This document shows, piece after piece, positions 44,592 through 53,834 of a stretch of 64,000 bases of DNA (its first letter is position 1; every line of letters begins with the position of its first letter). The stretch covers positions 1-64,000 of the forward strand of contig JAQGEF010000019.1 of assembly GCA_027854065.1 (NCBI GenBank), given 5' to 3'. Source of the DNA: Polluticaenibacter yanchengensis. Its GTDB lineage: Bacteria > Bacteroidota > Bacteroidia > Chitinophagales > Chitinophagaceae. The position numbers and the translations under genes are program-made. The notes below the pieces were generated by a model. It worked only from the letters and a program-made list of their open reading frames with translations. It made no database searches and was not told the origin of the DNA.

Positions 44592-45929
44592 ATGTTGTTA
44601 CCAATCAAACCGATTTGCCCGGCAAGTAAGGCAAGAAAAGACGGAACTTCCATAATCTTCCTTCAGTATTGCAAAAGTGAGGATGATAAAACGCTACTAA
44701 ATACAGAAATTGGAATTCCACCTCGATACTGGAATAAAAAATTAAAAAGAGTAACTGATGACCTTCCAAGTAGCTATGGCGATTTTGAAAAAATCAATCT
44801 AGAAGTACATCGAATGTATAGAATAGCAGAAGATATTATAAAATTTGCTATTTCGAATAAACATTCAGATACTGTACAGTTTGTAAAAAACACATTTTCT
44901 CCAAATTATGACACTACTAAGCTTGAAGTTGAAAAACTGAAATTACCAGAAAAGGAAGTCAATCTTGATTTCTTTTACCAATTTGATGAATATTTAAAGT
45001 CAAAAATTGGAACAGTTACAGATGGAACAATGGATGTATTCAAAAATCTAAAATCTATTCTCTTAAAATTTCAAGAATACAGAAAGAAGAATATTGGTTT
45101 TGACCAAATAGACTTGAATTTTTATGAAGAGTACGTACACTATTTAAAGTTTGAACATATCCATTTTCGCAGAAAAAAACCTATAAAAGGTCTTAAACTT
45201 AATAGCGTTGGTAAAAACGTTAAACAGCTTATTATTTTCCTTAAAAACAGACGAGCAAAAAGAATTATATCTGAATTAGATTTAACTGGGTTTAAAATTG
45301 CCGAAGAAGAAGCTGATGCTATATATCTTACTCCAGAAGAAATCAATAAAATATTATTGTTAGATTTAACTCAAACACCTGGTTTAAAAAAAAATAGGGA
45401 TATTTTCGTATTTGGTTGCCTAACTGGTCTAAGATATTCTGATTTTTCAAAATTAAAGTCCGAGGATGTAAGAGATGGAATGTTATTTAAAAAACAAGGT
45501 AAATCTAAACATAGGGTTGTTATCCCATTAAGAGATGAAGCAAATTATATTTTTGAACATATATTCAATAGAAATATTCCCGAAACCTCAAATGCAGAGT
45601 TTAATCTTTATATCAAGGAGATTGGAAAACTTGCTGGCTTAACACAAACAATTAAACATTCCTATATAAAGGGAAATAAAGAAATTGTCGTAACAAAACC
45701 AAAATATGCATGGATCACTTCTCACACTTGTAGAAGATCGTTTTGTACTAATGAATTTTTGGCCGGTACACCTGTAGAATTAATCATGAAAATAAGTGGC
45801 CATAAAAGCCTAAAAGATTTCTACAAGTATATTAAAATTACTCCTGAACAAGCTGGTTTAAGAATTAAGGAGATTTGGCAAAAAAGAGGGGAAATAAATA
45901 AAGCGCTTGACGTATTCCAAACTGAATAA
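44592..45929 (+). CDS. int: Tyrosine-type site-specific integrase
   Basis: 445 aa. The N-terminal arm-binding part (ARKDGTSIIFLQYCKSEDD) is followed by a SAM-like core-binding domain (~130-235) and the catalytic domain (~255-430). Arg281 lies in LTGLRYSD, His378 and Arg381 in SHTCRRSF, His404 in SGHKS and nucleophile Tyr413 in DFYKYIK, so the catalytic residues are complete. It would integrate and excise the element that starts just upstream. It is a member of the large Bacteroidetes ICE integrase group, related to IntDOT in role. Confidence 0.95.
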   Translation: MLLPIKPICPASKARKDGTSIIFLQYCKSEDDKTLLNTEIGIPPRYWNKKLKRVTDDLPSSYGDFEKINLEVHRMYRIAEDIIKFAISNKHSDTVQFVKNTFSPNYDTTKLEVEKLKLPEKEVNLDFFYQFDEYLKSKIGTVTDGTMDVFKNLKSILLKFQEYRKKNIGFDQIDLNFYEEYVHYLKFEHIHFRRKKPIKGLKLNSVGKNVKQLIIFLKNRRAKRIISELDLTGFKIAEEEADAIYLTPEEINKILLLDLTQTPGLKKNRDIFVFGCLTGLRYSDFSKLKSEDVRDGMLFKKQGKSKHRVVIPLRDEANYIFEHIFNRNIPETSNAEFNLYIKEIGKLAGLTQTIKHSYIKGNKEIVVTKPKYAWITSHTCRRSFCTNEFLAGTPVELIMKISGHKSLKDFYKYIKITPEQAGLRIKEIWQKRGEINKALDVFQTE

Positions 45930-45949
45930 TTAGATAATTAAAAATCTTT

Positions 45950-45970
45950 CCCAGCTTGGGTGAATCTGTG
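45950..45970. promoter_or_regulatory. CCCA-CTTGGG motif before rteC
   Basis: CCCAGCTTGGG then TGAATCTGTG. The same arrangement (CCCAACTTGGG then TGCACCTGTG) occurs at 63816-63836. It is 84 bp before the rteC ATG, so a shared regulatory protein is likely. Confidence 0.45.
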
Positions 45971-46053
45971 GCATATTTATAAGTAGTATTTGCAATTTTT
46001 GTAAAATCTCTTGAATTCCAATTCAATACTTACCTGTAAAAAACTTAATACTT

Positions 46054-46899
46054 ATGAGAAATGTTTACAACGGAATTATTTTAGAAATTGAACGCCAAGA
46101 AGAGAAACTAGCTGCGAAGGTTTTACCAATTATGGAGGAGGCATACCAAATGACAATTTTTCTTCAAGATGCTTTAGCCAAACTAAAAAGAGATGTTTTA
46201 AAAGACGGATTCGAGAATGAGCATTACGAAATGAAATTCTTTAGGAACATTAAACCACAGATTTTAGGTAAACTTATTTATTACAATAAGGTTTTTCAAG
46301 TAGAAACTGGGTGTCCAGTCAGAAATGGGAAAATGTTCATCCAGTATTTCGCAAGAAGGCTAAAAGAACTAAAAAATGAATTTAGACAAAGTATTTGCAA
46401 TACTGATTTTTATAAATATTATCGTTCAGGTAGAACAGACAGAGATGAGTTGTATTTTAAACTAGGAAAAATAAATTTAAAAGACGGTCTTAATAGTGAT
46501 GTATTTGAAATTGATTTATCGTTCTCAACATATTATGATCACAAAGTAGCTCACATTATTTCTAATGAATTGTTTTATAGCTATCTTCTAAGTAAAATAA
46601 GTCCCGAAGAGAATCCTGAAACTATTTTGAAGCATATTGAAGATGCAAAAGATATTGCATGGACTGGCTCAAAGAATGCCCTAATTGAATTAATCTATGC
46701 CTTTCATGCTTCCGGGATGATTTCTAATGGCAAAATAGGAATTCGGAAATTGGGAACAATCTTCCAGGTATTATTTAGAACACCATTGGGGGATTTACAT
46801 CATGCTTTTCATCGCATGAAAGTCAGATCTGGAAGTCGTACTGCGTTTATAGACCAACTTAAACTTTCACTGGAAGATTACATGGACAAAAATTTATAG
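46054..46899 (+). CDS. rteC: RteC-family regulator of element excision
   Basis: 281 aa with the RteC pattern: an N-terminal helical part (YNGIILEIERQEEKLAAK), the conserved core YYNKVFQVETGCPVRNGKMF (~91-110), FRQSICNTDFYKYYRSGRTD and DELYFKLGKINL, and a C-terminal winged-helix-like segment (LIELIYAFHASGMISNGKIG). In CTnDOT, RteC activates the excision operon that starts with xis genes. Here the gene is directly upstream of a xis-like HTH gene in the same orientation, which fits. A decayed second copy is at 39705-40225. Confidence 0.94.
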   Translation: MRNVYNGIILEIERQEEKLAAKVLPIMEEAYQMTIFLQDALAKLKRDVLKDGFENEHYEMKFFRNIKPQILGKLIYYNKVFQVETGCPVRNGKMFIQYFARRLKELKNEFRQSICNTDFYKYYRSGRTDRDELYFKLGKINLKDGLNSDVFEIDLSFSTYYDHKVAHIISNELFYSYLLSKISPEENPETILKHIEDAKDIAWTGSKNALIELIYAFHASGMISNGKIGIRKLGTIFQVLFRTPLGDLHHAFHRMKVRSGSRTAFIDQLKLSLEDYMDKNL

Positions 46900-46962
46900 T
46901 TGTTTAAAATCATTTTCATTGTACTAAAAAAGGCCAATACTGTTTTCCTTTTAATTCAAAAG

Positions 46963-46987
46963 AATCCTCAAATAAGAGGATTTTTTT
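46963..46987 (+). terminator. rteC terminator
   Basis: AATCCTC and GAGGATT pair around AAATAA, followed by TTTTT, 64 bp after the rteC stop. Confidence 0.8.
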
Positions 46988-46999
46988 ACGTAAAAAACA

Positions 47000-47113
47000 T
47001 TTTACCCATGTGTACCAATTAGTCAGAATGACAATGAATGGAACTTTTCATTTGATTAATAGTGAGTTATGATTTATCAAAATCTAAAAAAGATTCTGTT
47101 TCAATGGGTAAAA
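47000..47113. promoter_or_regulatory. Inverted TTTTACCCAT sites upstream of the excision operon
   Basis: TTTTACCCAT (47000-47009) and its exact reverse complement ATGGGTAAAA (47104-47113) face each other across 94 bp in the 270-bp gap between rteC and the xis-like gene. A related TTTTACCCA starts the motif at 63812. They are candidate RteC sites. Confidence 0.4.
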
Positions 47114-47169
47114 CTTGGCTGATTTAGCTTCCAAGTATTATCAATTTTGTTATATAAATTTTCCTAATC

Positions 47170-47475
47170 ATGAATATTGATAGAATTGAGTTTTTATCCT
47201 GGATGGAAAGGATTATGACAAGGTTTGACATATTAAGTGAAAATATCACTTTGGCTAGTAATAATCGTAATAATATAGACGGAGAAGAATTACTAGATAA
47301 CCAGGATGTCCTACAAATGTTAAAGATTAGTATTCGATCTCTTCAAAGGTATCGGTCATCCGGAAAACTCCCTTATTACACAATTAGCGGAAAATTATAT
47401 TATAAGTTATCAGACGTACACCAATTTATTAGGGAAAGCTTTAAATCCGCATCGTCAAAGGTAAAGGACACTTAA
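47170..47475 (+). CDS. Excisionase-like helix-turn-helix protein
   Basis: 101 aa. The C-terminal half is a MerR/excisionase-type winged helix: LLDNQDVLQMLKISIRSLQR (~41-60), then YRSSGKLPYYTISGKLYYKL. The N-terminal ~35 residues are helical. It probably bends DNA at the element end with the integrase, or activates the downstream genes, like Xis2d of CTnDOT. It is 86 bp before the DUF4099/DUF3945 gene. Confidence 0.88.
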   Translation: MNIDRIEFLSWMERIMTRFDILSENITLASNNRNNIDGEELLDNQDVLQMLKISIRSLQRYRSSGKLPYYTISGKLYYKLSDVHQFIRESFKSASSKVKDT

Positions 47476-47560
47476 TGGTATTCAAAGCCAACCAAGGACA
47501 CCTTTCAATATTAAAAGTTAAGTATGAATAGTTTCGTTTTTTAACTTTTAAACAATTACC

Positions 47561-49009
47561 ATGAATGATAATAGGTTAAATACTTCTAAAGTATTAGAAC
47601 AGCTTTCAGACATTTTATTAGTATTGGATAAAGAAAAAAAGAAAATCCACGCAGTAAAAGGGATTGATGAAAATGGTAAAATGGAAACGATAGACCCTTC
47701 AAAAAAGAACCAGGACCAGTTTATGCGGGTTGATAAGAATGGAGATTTCTTTTCTAACTTCTTCTCTAATTTTTTCTGGAAATTAAAGAACCCTACCAAT
47801 TTTTCTTTTTTTAAAGTGCCTTCACATTTAGCTGTTGATACAGCTAATGCGATCCAAAAACAACTAGACAGCCCTTCACCTGAAGGTGATAAGGTTATGA
47901 AAGAATACGAAGTGAAAACAGATACTCCAAAAGAGCAAAACAAAGTAAATCAAAATAATATGGAAACAACAAATACACCTGAGGTAAATGAATACCGATT
48001 TAAAGCTGAACAAATCGATTGGGAAACCATGAATAATCTTGGGTTAAGTAAAGAGAAACTTGAAAAGCTGAATCTTTTGGATCCACTATTGAAAGGCTAT
48101 AAAACCAATGAGCTTGTGCCAATAAGTCTTAATCTCGGTACCGCAATTACACGAATGGATGCAAGACTATCACTTCAATCCAACAATGATGGACAGGTTG
48201 TAGTAGCCATTCATGGTATAAGAAAGGAACCAAATCTAAACTTCGAATTCTTCGGCCACAAATTTTCTGAAGAAGATAAAAATAATTTGCTTCAAACAGG
48301 AAATATGGGCCGTGTTGTCAACTTAACGAATCCGAAAACAGGCGATCAAATACCTTCTATTATAAGTGTTGATAGGCTTACCAACGAATTAATAGCACTC
48401 CGAACTGAATTTATTAAAATACCTGATGAGATAAAAGGCGTAAAACTAAACGAAGTACAAAAGCAAACCTTATTAGATGGAAAACCGCTTAAAATAGAAG
48501 GGATGGTTTCAAAAAAAGGAAATGAATTTAATGCAACGGTGCAATTCAACGCTGACAAACGCTTTGTAGAGTTTCTCTTTGATAGGAGTAATTCCAACAA
48601 ACAATTGCAAAGGAATCACCAGGGTCAAACACAGGATGTTCCGAAAATTTTCAGAGACAAAGAACTGGATAATGAGCAATACCAAAAATTCAAAGATGGA
48701 CAGACAGTTTACATTAGCGGATTAGTGGACAAGAAAGGGAAAGAATACAATGGTTATATCACTTTTAACAAGGATACCAATAAAACTGACTTCTCATTCC
48801 AAAACCCCAATAAAATCAAAGAGCAGGCAAAGCCCACTGAAGTTCACAAAACGCAGACGGCGGTAAATTCAGAGGGTAAGACTAATGAAGCGACTAAAAA
48901 TATTAACGAGCCCTTGCAAACCGGGCAGCAAACGCCCAAAAACAAACAACAGCAGGAAAAACAGGAAAAACTTAAAACACCTTCAAAATCCAGAGGTAGA
49001 AAAATCTAA
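47561..49009 (+). CDS. DUF4099/DUF3945 domain protein of ICE excision module
   Basis: 482 aa, charged and soluble. A DUF4099-like region lies at ~140-250 (FKAEQIDWETMNNLGLSKEK, LLKGYKTNELVPISLNLG). Two copies of a DUF3945-type module follow at ~305-355 (LLDGKPLKIEGMVSKKGNEF) and ~375-425 (FKDGQTVYISGLVDKKGKEY). The tail is Lys/Gln-rich. It occupies the orf3 position between the xis-like gene and topoisomerase, and its biochemical role is unknown. Its stop overlaps the topB ATG by one base, so they are translationally coupled. Confidence 0.88.
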   Translation: MNDNRLNTSKVLEQLSDILLVLDKEKKKIHAVKGIDENGKMETIDPSKKNQDQFMRVDKNGDFFSNFFSNFFWKLKNPTNFSFFKVPSHLAVDTANAIQKQLDSPSPEGDKVMKEYEVKTDTPKEQNKVNQNNMETTNTPEVNEYRFKAEQIDWETMNNLGLSKEKLEKLNLLDPLLKGYKTNELVPISLNLGTAITRMDARLSLQSNNDGQVVVAIHGIRKEPNLNFEFFGHKFSEEDKNNLLQTGNMGRVVNLTNPKTGDQIPSIISVDRLTNELIALRTEFIKIPDEIKGVKLNEVQKQTLLDGKPLKIEGMVSKKGNEFNATVQFNADKRFVEFLFDRSNSNKQLQRNHQGQTQDVPKIFRDKELDNEQYQKFKDGQTVYISGLVDKKGKEYNGYITFNKDTNKTDFSFQNPNKIKEQAKPTEVHKTQTAVNSEGKTNEATKNINEPLQTGQQTPKNKQQQEKQEKLKTPSKSRGRKI

Positions 49010-51111
49010 TGAATATGAAAACAATCATTGCAGAAAAACCAAGCGTAGCAAGGGAAATAGCCGGTCTTGTGGGCGCATCCGATAAAAAGGACGGCTACCT
49101 GTCAGGTAACGGCTATTTTGTTACATGGGCATTCGGTCATTTAATAGGATTAGGAATGCCCGAAGATTATGGAGTTTCGGGGTTTGATAAAGCATCATTA
49201 CCCATACTGCCCAACCCGTTTATATTGACCGTCCGCAAAGTAAAAAAAGACAAAGGCTATACCGCAGATACGGGAGCATTGAAGCAACTGAAAGTTATCG
49301 AGCAGCTTTTCAACCGTAGCAACAGCATTATCGTAGCGACCGATGCCGGACGTGAGGGCGAATTGATATTTCGCTACATCTATGATTATCTGAAATGCAA
49401 CAAGCCATTTGAACGGCTTTGGATAAGCTCACTAACTGAAATAGCGATTAAACAAGGCTTTGACAATCTAAAAGACGGAAAAGAATTTGACGGATTGTAC
49501 CAGGCGGCACAAGCCAGGAGCCGTGCTGATTGGCTGGTAGGTATCAATGCTACACAGGCGTTGAGCATAGCCGCAGGAAATGGCATCTATTCACTAGGAA
49601 GAGTGCAAACGCCTACATTGGCTTTGATATGCAAACGCTACCTGGAAAACAAAAATTTCTCTATAAAGAAATATTGGCAGATTGACTTATCACATACCAA
49701 GGAGTTCACCGACTTCAAAAGCCTTTCCAAAAACAAATGGGAAGATAAAAAACAGGCAGAAGATACATTAAGGTCAATCAAAAGAAATGGCAGTACCGCT
49801 GTGGTCACATCCGCTGAAGCCAAAAACCTGACAGAGCAACCGCCTTTATTGTTCGACATTACCGGATTGCAAAAAGAAGCCAATAAAAAATTGAACCTTT
49901 CTGCCGAGGAAACCCTCAACATTGCCCAAAGTTTGTATGAAAAGAAGTTTATCACTTACCCACGCACCGGAAGCAAATATATTCCCGAAGATATGTGGAC
50001 AGAAATCCCCAACCTAGTAAGGGCATTGCAGGACAGGGAAACCTGCAAGCAAGCCGTAGCTAAACTTAAATGGGGACGGTTCAATAGACGTATTGTAAAC
50101 GATTTGCGAGTTACCGACCATCACGGATTATTAATTACTGATAAAATCCCGTCAGCCTTGAACGCAAAGGAAAACTCTGTTTATGATATGATTGCCTTTC
50201 GATTACTCGAAGCCCTTTCCCAAGCTTGCATCAAAGAGATAACCGATGTAGGTTTACAGGCGTTGCATTACGATTTTACCGCAAAGGGTTGTAAGGTTAT
50301 AGAAGCGGGCTGGCGTTCTATCAAAGGCAGTTTCTCCGATGATGATACCAAATCCTTACAGGATTTACCTGAACTGAAAAAAGGCGATGAACTTAAAATC
50401 AAGGAAGTAGCCGTTTTGGAAAAGAAAACGAAACCACCTGTATTATATACCGAAGCAGGACTTTTGTCGGCTATGGAAAGTGCCGGAAAGGAAATTGAGA
50501 ACGAATACGAAAGGAAAGTCCTGCTAAATATCGGTATAGGTACTCCGGCTACAAGAGCCGCAATAATAGAAACCCTCTTTACACGTAACTATATCCAACG
50601 TGAAAAGAAATCCTTAATCCCCACTGAAAAAGGTTTGCAGGTATATGAATTGGTTAAAGACCAGAAAATTGCAGATGTGGCAATGACCGCCGAATGGGAG
50701 TTGGCATTACAGAAAATCGAAAACAACGAAGTCGATACAGGGGCATTCCAAAAGGAAATGGAAGAATATGCTACATCCATAGTTAATGAATTATTACAAA
50801 CTTCAATAGTCAAAAACGAACTTCCTAAATTAGTTTGCCCGAAATGTAAAACCCAACTTTTGAATTTCCGTGATAAGATTGTCAAATGTCTTGATGAGGC
50901 TTGTAATTGGGTGCAGTTCCGCAATGTGTGTGGTGTACAAATAGGTATAACCGATATTGAAAGTCTTGTCAACAAAGGTAAAACTTCACTCATCAAAGGA
51001 ATGCAAAGCAAAGCCGGAAATAAGTTCAATGCTTATATCGTGTTGAATGAGGATTACAAAACCTCTTTTGAATTTGAAAAAATAAAAGGTACAAAAAGTA
51101 ATGGAAAATAA
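49009..51111 (+). CDS. topB: DNA topoisomerase III (Exc-like)
   Basis: 700-aa type IA topoisomerase. The Toprim domain has IIAEKPSVAREIAG (~5-18) and ATDAGREGELIFRYIYDY (~107-124). The catalytic Tyr317 is in ITYPRTGSKYIPED. A C-terminal Cys4 zinc ribbon (CPKCKTQLL...CLDEACNW, ~608-640) follows. After the ribbon the last ~50 residues (LVNKGKTSLIKGMQSKAGNK...) resemble the DUF3945 module of the preceding gene. In CTnDOT the homologous Exc protein is part of the excision operon. The next gene overlaps by 11 bp. Confidence 0.95.
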   Translation: MNMKTIIAEKPSVAREIAGLVGASDKKDGYLSGNGYFVTWAFGHLIGLGMPEDYGVSGFDKASLPILPNPFILTVRKVKKDKGYTADTGALKQLKVIEQLFNRSNSIIVATDAGREGELIFRYIYDYLKCNKPFERLWISSLTEIAIKQGFDNLKDGKEFDGLYQAAQARSRADWLVGINATQALSIAAGNGIYSLGRVQTPTLALICKRYLENKNFSIKKYWQIDLSHTKEFTDFKSLSKNKWEDKKQAEDTLRSIKRNGSTAVVTSAEAKNLTEQPPLLFDITGLQKEANKKLNLSAEETLNIAQSLYEKKFITYPRTGSKYIPEDMWTEIPNLVRALQDRETCKQAVAKLKWGRFNRRIVNDLRVTDHHGLLITDKIPSALNAKENSVYDMIAFRLLEALSQACIKEITDVGLQALHYDFTAKGCKVIEAGWRSIKGSFSDDDTKSLQDLPELKKGDELKIKEVAVLEKKTKPPVLYTEAGLLSAMESAGKEIENEYERKVLLNIGIGTPATRAAIIETLFTRNYIQREKKSLIPTEKGLQVYELVKDQKIADVAMTAEWELALQKIENNEVDTGAFQKEMEEYATSIVNELLQTSIVKNELPKLVCPKCKTQLLNFRDKIVKCLDEACNWVQFRNVCGVQIGITDIESLVNKGKTSLIKGMQSKAGNKFNAYIVLNEDYKTSFEFEKIKGTKSNGK

Positions 51112-51982
51112 ACCTACCATTAGCCAATTGGAAATTAGAAGCCTTATTTTTAACATGCGCGGTAAACAAGTGATGCTGGACAGCGACCTCGCTTCCTTAT
51201 ACCAGGTGGAAACAAAGAACCTCAACAAAGCCGTAAAAAGAAATATTGAAAGGTTTCCTGCATCTTTTTGCTTTCAGCTGACTGAAGAGGAAACCCGAAA
51301 CTTGAGGTTCCAATTTGGAACCTCAAGTTTAAATTACGGCGGAAGACGATATTTTCCTTATGTTTTTACCGAACAAGGAGTTGCAATGACGTCTGCTATA
51401 CTTCGTTCAGATATTGCGATTAAAGTCAGTGTTGAAATAATGGAAGCCTTTGTAGAAATGCGGAAAATGCTTATCAGCAATGCCGCATTATTTCAACGTT
51501 TGGATAATATTGAACTTAAGCAAATGGAAGCCGATCAAAAATTTGAAGAGCTATTTAAGGCTTTAGAAAGCGACAAATTGCAAAGCGAAAAAGGGATTTT
51601 TTATGATGGACAGGTTTTTGATGCCTATACGTTTGTTGCTGACATCATCAGAAATGCTAGGCGTTCAATTATACTGATTGATAATTTTGTTGACGATACT
51701 GTACTCACATTGCTTGGGAAACGTCGGCAGTCGGTGACTGCCACGATTTATACCAAAAATATCAGTAACCAATTACAACTTGATCTGCAACGCTACAATA
51801 GCCAGTACTCATCCATTGATATACACACATTCGCCCAGGCACACGACCGCTTTCTCATCATTGATGGTAAAGAGCTGTACCATATTGGGGCATCACTCAA
51901 AGATCTGGGCAAAAAGTGGTTTGCGTTTTCAAGAATGGATATAGAGCTTGCCAAAATGCTCCAAATCTTGAATATCTTATAA
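51101..51982 (+). CDS. ORF6N domain protein with PLD-like C-terminus
   Basis: 293 aa. The N-terminal ORF6N domain (~8-95) shows FNMRGKQVMLDSDLASLYQV, RFPASFCFQLTEEE and YVFTEQGVAMTSAILRSD. This phage-type module probably binds DNA. A coiled linker (~130-165) joins a C-terminal domain (~175-290) with SIILIDNFVDDTVLTLLGKR and AHDRFLIIDGKELYHIGASL then KDLGKKW, which resembles one half of a phospholipase-D/nuclease fold. The function in the element is unknown, with a defence or anti-defence role as one possibility. It overlaps topB by 11 bp and ends at a strong hairpin. Confidence 0.85.
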   Translation: MENKPTISQLEIRSLIFNMRGKQVMLDSDLASLYQVETKNLNKAVKRNIERFPASFCFQLTEEETRNLRFQFGTSSLNYGGRRYFPYVFTEQGVAMTSAILRSDIAIKVSVEIMEAFVEMRKMLISNAALFQRLDNIELKQMEADQKFEELFKALESDKLQSEKGIFYDGQVFDAYTFVADIIRNARRSIILIDNFVDDTVLTLLGKRRQSVTATIYTKNISNQLQLDLQRYNSQYSSIDIHTFAQAHDRFLIIDGKELYHIGASLKDLGKKWFAFSRMDIELAKMLQILNIL

Positions 51983-52013
51983 TTTACTCCTCCGAATTTT
52001 GGAGGAGTAAATT
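51981..52013. terminator. Hairpin after the ORF6N gene
   Basis: AATTTACTCCTCC and GGAGGAGTAAATT form a perfect 13-bp stem around GAATTTT. It overlaps the stop codon and lacks a long T-run, so it may be an attenuator or stability element. Confidence 0.6.
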
Positions 52014-52128
52014 CATCATAATCTCTATTTTTTCATTTAAAAATGAAGTGATGTTTAATTTGACCAAATGAGGTAAACTACATGATAAGAATTTGCAAAT
52101 TATTAAGTTCTAATTTTTAACAATACTA

Positions 52129-52581
52129 CTATGCAAGACTCTGTCCTATCACTAGGTGTGAGCTTAAAATAACTCTATTCCAAAGGTTTATGGTAATTAT
52201 GGCAGTTATAATATCTGCAATTTGAGTTTCGCTAAAAAACTGTAATGCGGTTGAATAAGTATCATCTGACAATCCATTTTGATGGATTAGCGTTATCTCT
52301 TCCGTTATCGCCAGCACTACTTTTTCTTCTTCCGTAAAAATATCCTCAGTTTCTCGCCAAGCATTCAATAGAAAAATACGCTGATTGGTTTCGCCATTTT
52401 TAATGGCATCTTGAGTATGAATATTGATACAATAAGCACAGCCGTTGATTTGTGAAGCACGTATTTTTATGAGTTCTTTGGTTGTCTTGGATATCGGTGA
52501 CTGAGAAGTATAGATTTCTAATCCAACCATCGCCTTTAGTGCATTTGGAGCAACTTCCTTAATGTTAAATCGTTTTTGCAT
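52129..52581 (-). CDS. Carboxymuconolactone decarboxylase / AhpD-family protein
   Basis: 150 aa. The diagnostic motif ELIKIRASQINGCAYCINIH (~36-55) contains the CxxC redox pair and His of AhpD-like peroxidase cores. IFLLNAWRETEDIFTEEEK follows. It probably reduces alkyl hydroperoxides or acts in organic-acid metabolism. The gene is cargo in the element and is transcribed away from a Crp-like regulator gene 67 bp upstream on the same strand, so the two form a small unit. Confidence 0.9.
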   Translation of the reverse strand: MQKRFNIKEVAPNALKAMVGLEIYTSQSPISKTTKELIKIRASQINGCAYCINIHTQDAIKNGETNQRIFLLNAWRETEDIFTEEEKVVLAITEEITLIHQNGLSDDTYSTALQFFSETQIADIITAIITINLWNRVILSSHLVIGQSLA

Positions 52582-52648
52582 TGTATAATTTTTAAAAATT
52601 GTTCAATGCAAAATTGGAAAATTGGAAAATAAAATAACTTAAACTGGT

Positions 52649-53224
52649 TTAAGAAAGAAGCCTTTTGCGTATTTCACTCAAATATTCGGGAGTGAAACCC
52701 AGATAGGAAGCGATTAAATATTGAGGAACACGTTGTACAAATTCAGGATGATTTCTTACAGCTTGGAAGTAAAATTCCTCTTTCGAAAATGAAAAAAGAA
52801 ATTTAATACGCTTTTGGGCTGCTGCAAAGGCACGCTGGTAAATAAAACGGAAATAGCGCTCCATTACTGGAAATTTATCTAGTAGCTTTTCTTGATTCTC
52901 TTTAGTAATATAAAGTACTATAGATTTTTCTACAGCTTGAATATAAAATTCTGTATGAACGTTGCGTTCATAGGCAAAGTTGTCAGTGAGCCACCAAGTT
53001 TCAATGGCAAATTCGGTGGTTTGTTCTATTCCTTTCTCATTGATGTAAAATTTTCTTAGCAGGCCAGTCAATACAAAATAATGATGTCTGCAAATCTGCC
53101 CTTCCTCTAATAGATTCTCTTTTTTAGCCACTTCTTTGATGTCAAAGAATTTTTTTATTTCTTCAAATTCATCATCAGAAATTTGAACGAACTTTTCTAT
53201 GTGTTGCTGAAATATTAAAGACAT
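52649..53224 (-). CDS. Crp/Fnr-family transcriptional regulator
   Basis: 191 aa. The cNMP-binding-like domain (~20-115) includes KENLLEEGQICRHHYFVLTG and TTEFAIETWWLTDNFAYERN. The C-terminal winged helix has FVQRVPQYLIASYLGFTPEY then LSEIRKRLL. It is ~35% similar by eye to the regulator at 38050 but clearly different. It probably controls itself and the AhpD-like gene downstream. A TTGTGATTCACAA palindrome overlaps its predicted -7 element. Confidence 0.9.
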   Translation of the reverse strand: MSLIFQQHIEKFVQISDDEFEEIKKFFDIKEVAKKENLLEEGQICRHHYFVLTGLLRKFYINEKGIEQTTEFAIETWWLTDNFAYERNVHTEFYIQAVEKSIVLYITKENQEKLLDKFPVMERYFRFIYQRAFAAAQKRIKFLFSFSKEEFYFQAVRNHPEFVQRVPQYLIASYLGFTPEYLSEIRKRLLS

Positions 53225-53242
53225 TAAATTTTAATAAATGTA

Positions 53243-53260
53243 TTGTGATTCACAAAAATA
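53243..53260 (-). promoter_or_regulatory. Crp-like palindrome over the regulator promoter
   Basis: TTGTGA-T-TCACAA (53243-53255) is a perfect palindrome. The minus-strand -7 element TATTTTTG (53260-53253) overlaps its right half, so binding would block the promoter. Confidence 0.5.
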
Positions 53261-53396
53261 CAAAATAAATCCCTTGTTATTAATATCCTTACGCCAAATC
53301 CAGCCACCCAAAGCGAAACTATTCCAGTTCCATAAATGCTTTTGCGACCTGCTTTAAATTTATGGTTCAGGTAAAAATTTCTAAATAAAATTCAAT

Positions 53397-53834
53397 ATGG
53401 ATACACAGCAAAAAGACTTATCGTATTTCAAATTAAGACTGCAAGAATTACTCAACAACAGTTTTCCGGAACTAGCACACGATCAAAAATTTATAGACGA
53501 AAGGTCTTCCTGGGCATCAAATGCTTATGAAGGTGCTTTTACAGCCGGAAATAGTATTGAACAATGTGAGCATTATGCTAATTACATTCTTTTCGAAAAT
53601 TTACATTTTTCAAAATTCGATACGGTTTTCCAGGTGGTATGCAATGAATTTGACAGTATAATGGCAGATGAGGAACTACGACCGTTCGCCCTTAAAATGT
53701 TCCCTGTCTGTGAGTCTGTTTTCGCAAGATATGAACTAACCGATGATTTCACTTCTGACACGGAGTTTGACCTGCTCTACACCGAACTGACTGGAACCAT
53801 CGCAATATGGATTGAGGAAAATGGGCTTCAGTAA
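53397..53834 (+). CDS. DUF1896 family protein
   Basis: 145 aa, acidic and helical: [40 protein letters not shown] and [20 protein letters not shown]. These match the ICE-associated DUF1896 family, which regularly precedes the large methylase/helicase gene. The function is unknown. It overlaps that next gene by 23 bp, so they are co-translated. Confidence 0.88.
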   Translation: MDTQQKDLSYFKLRLQELLNNSFPELAHDQKFIDERSSWASNAYEGAFTAGNSIEQCEHYANYILFENLHFSKFDTVFQVVCNEFDSIMADEELRPFALKMFPVCESVFARYELTDDFTSDTEFDLLYTELTGTIAIWIEENGLQ

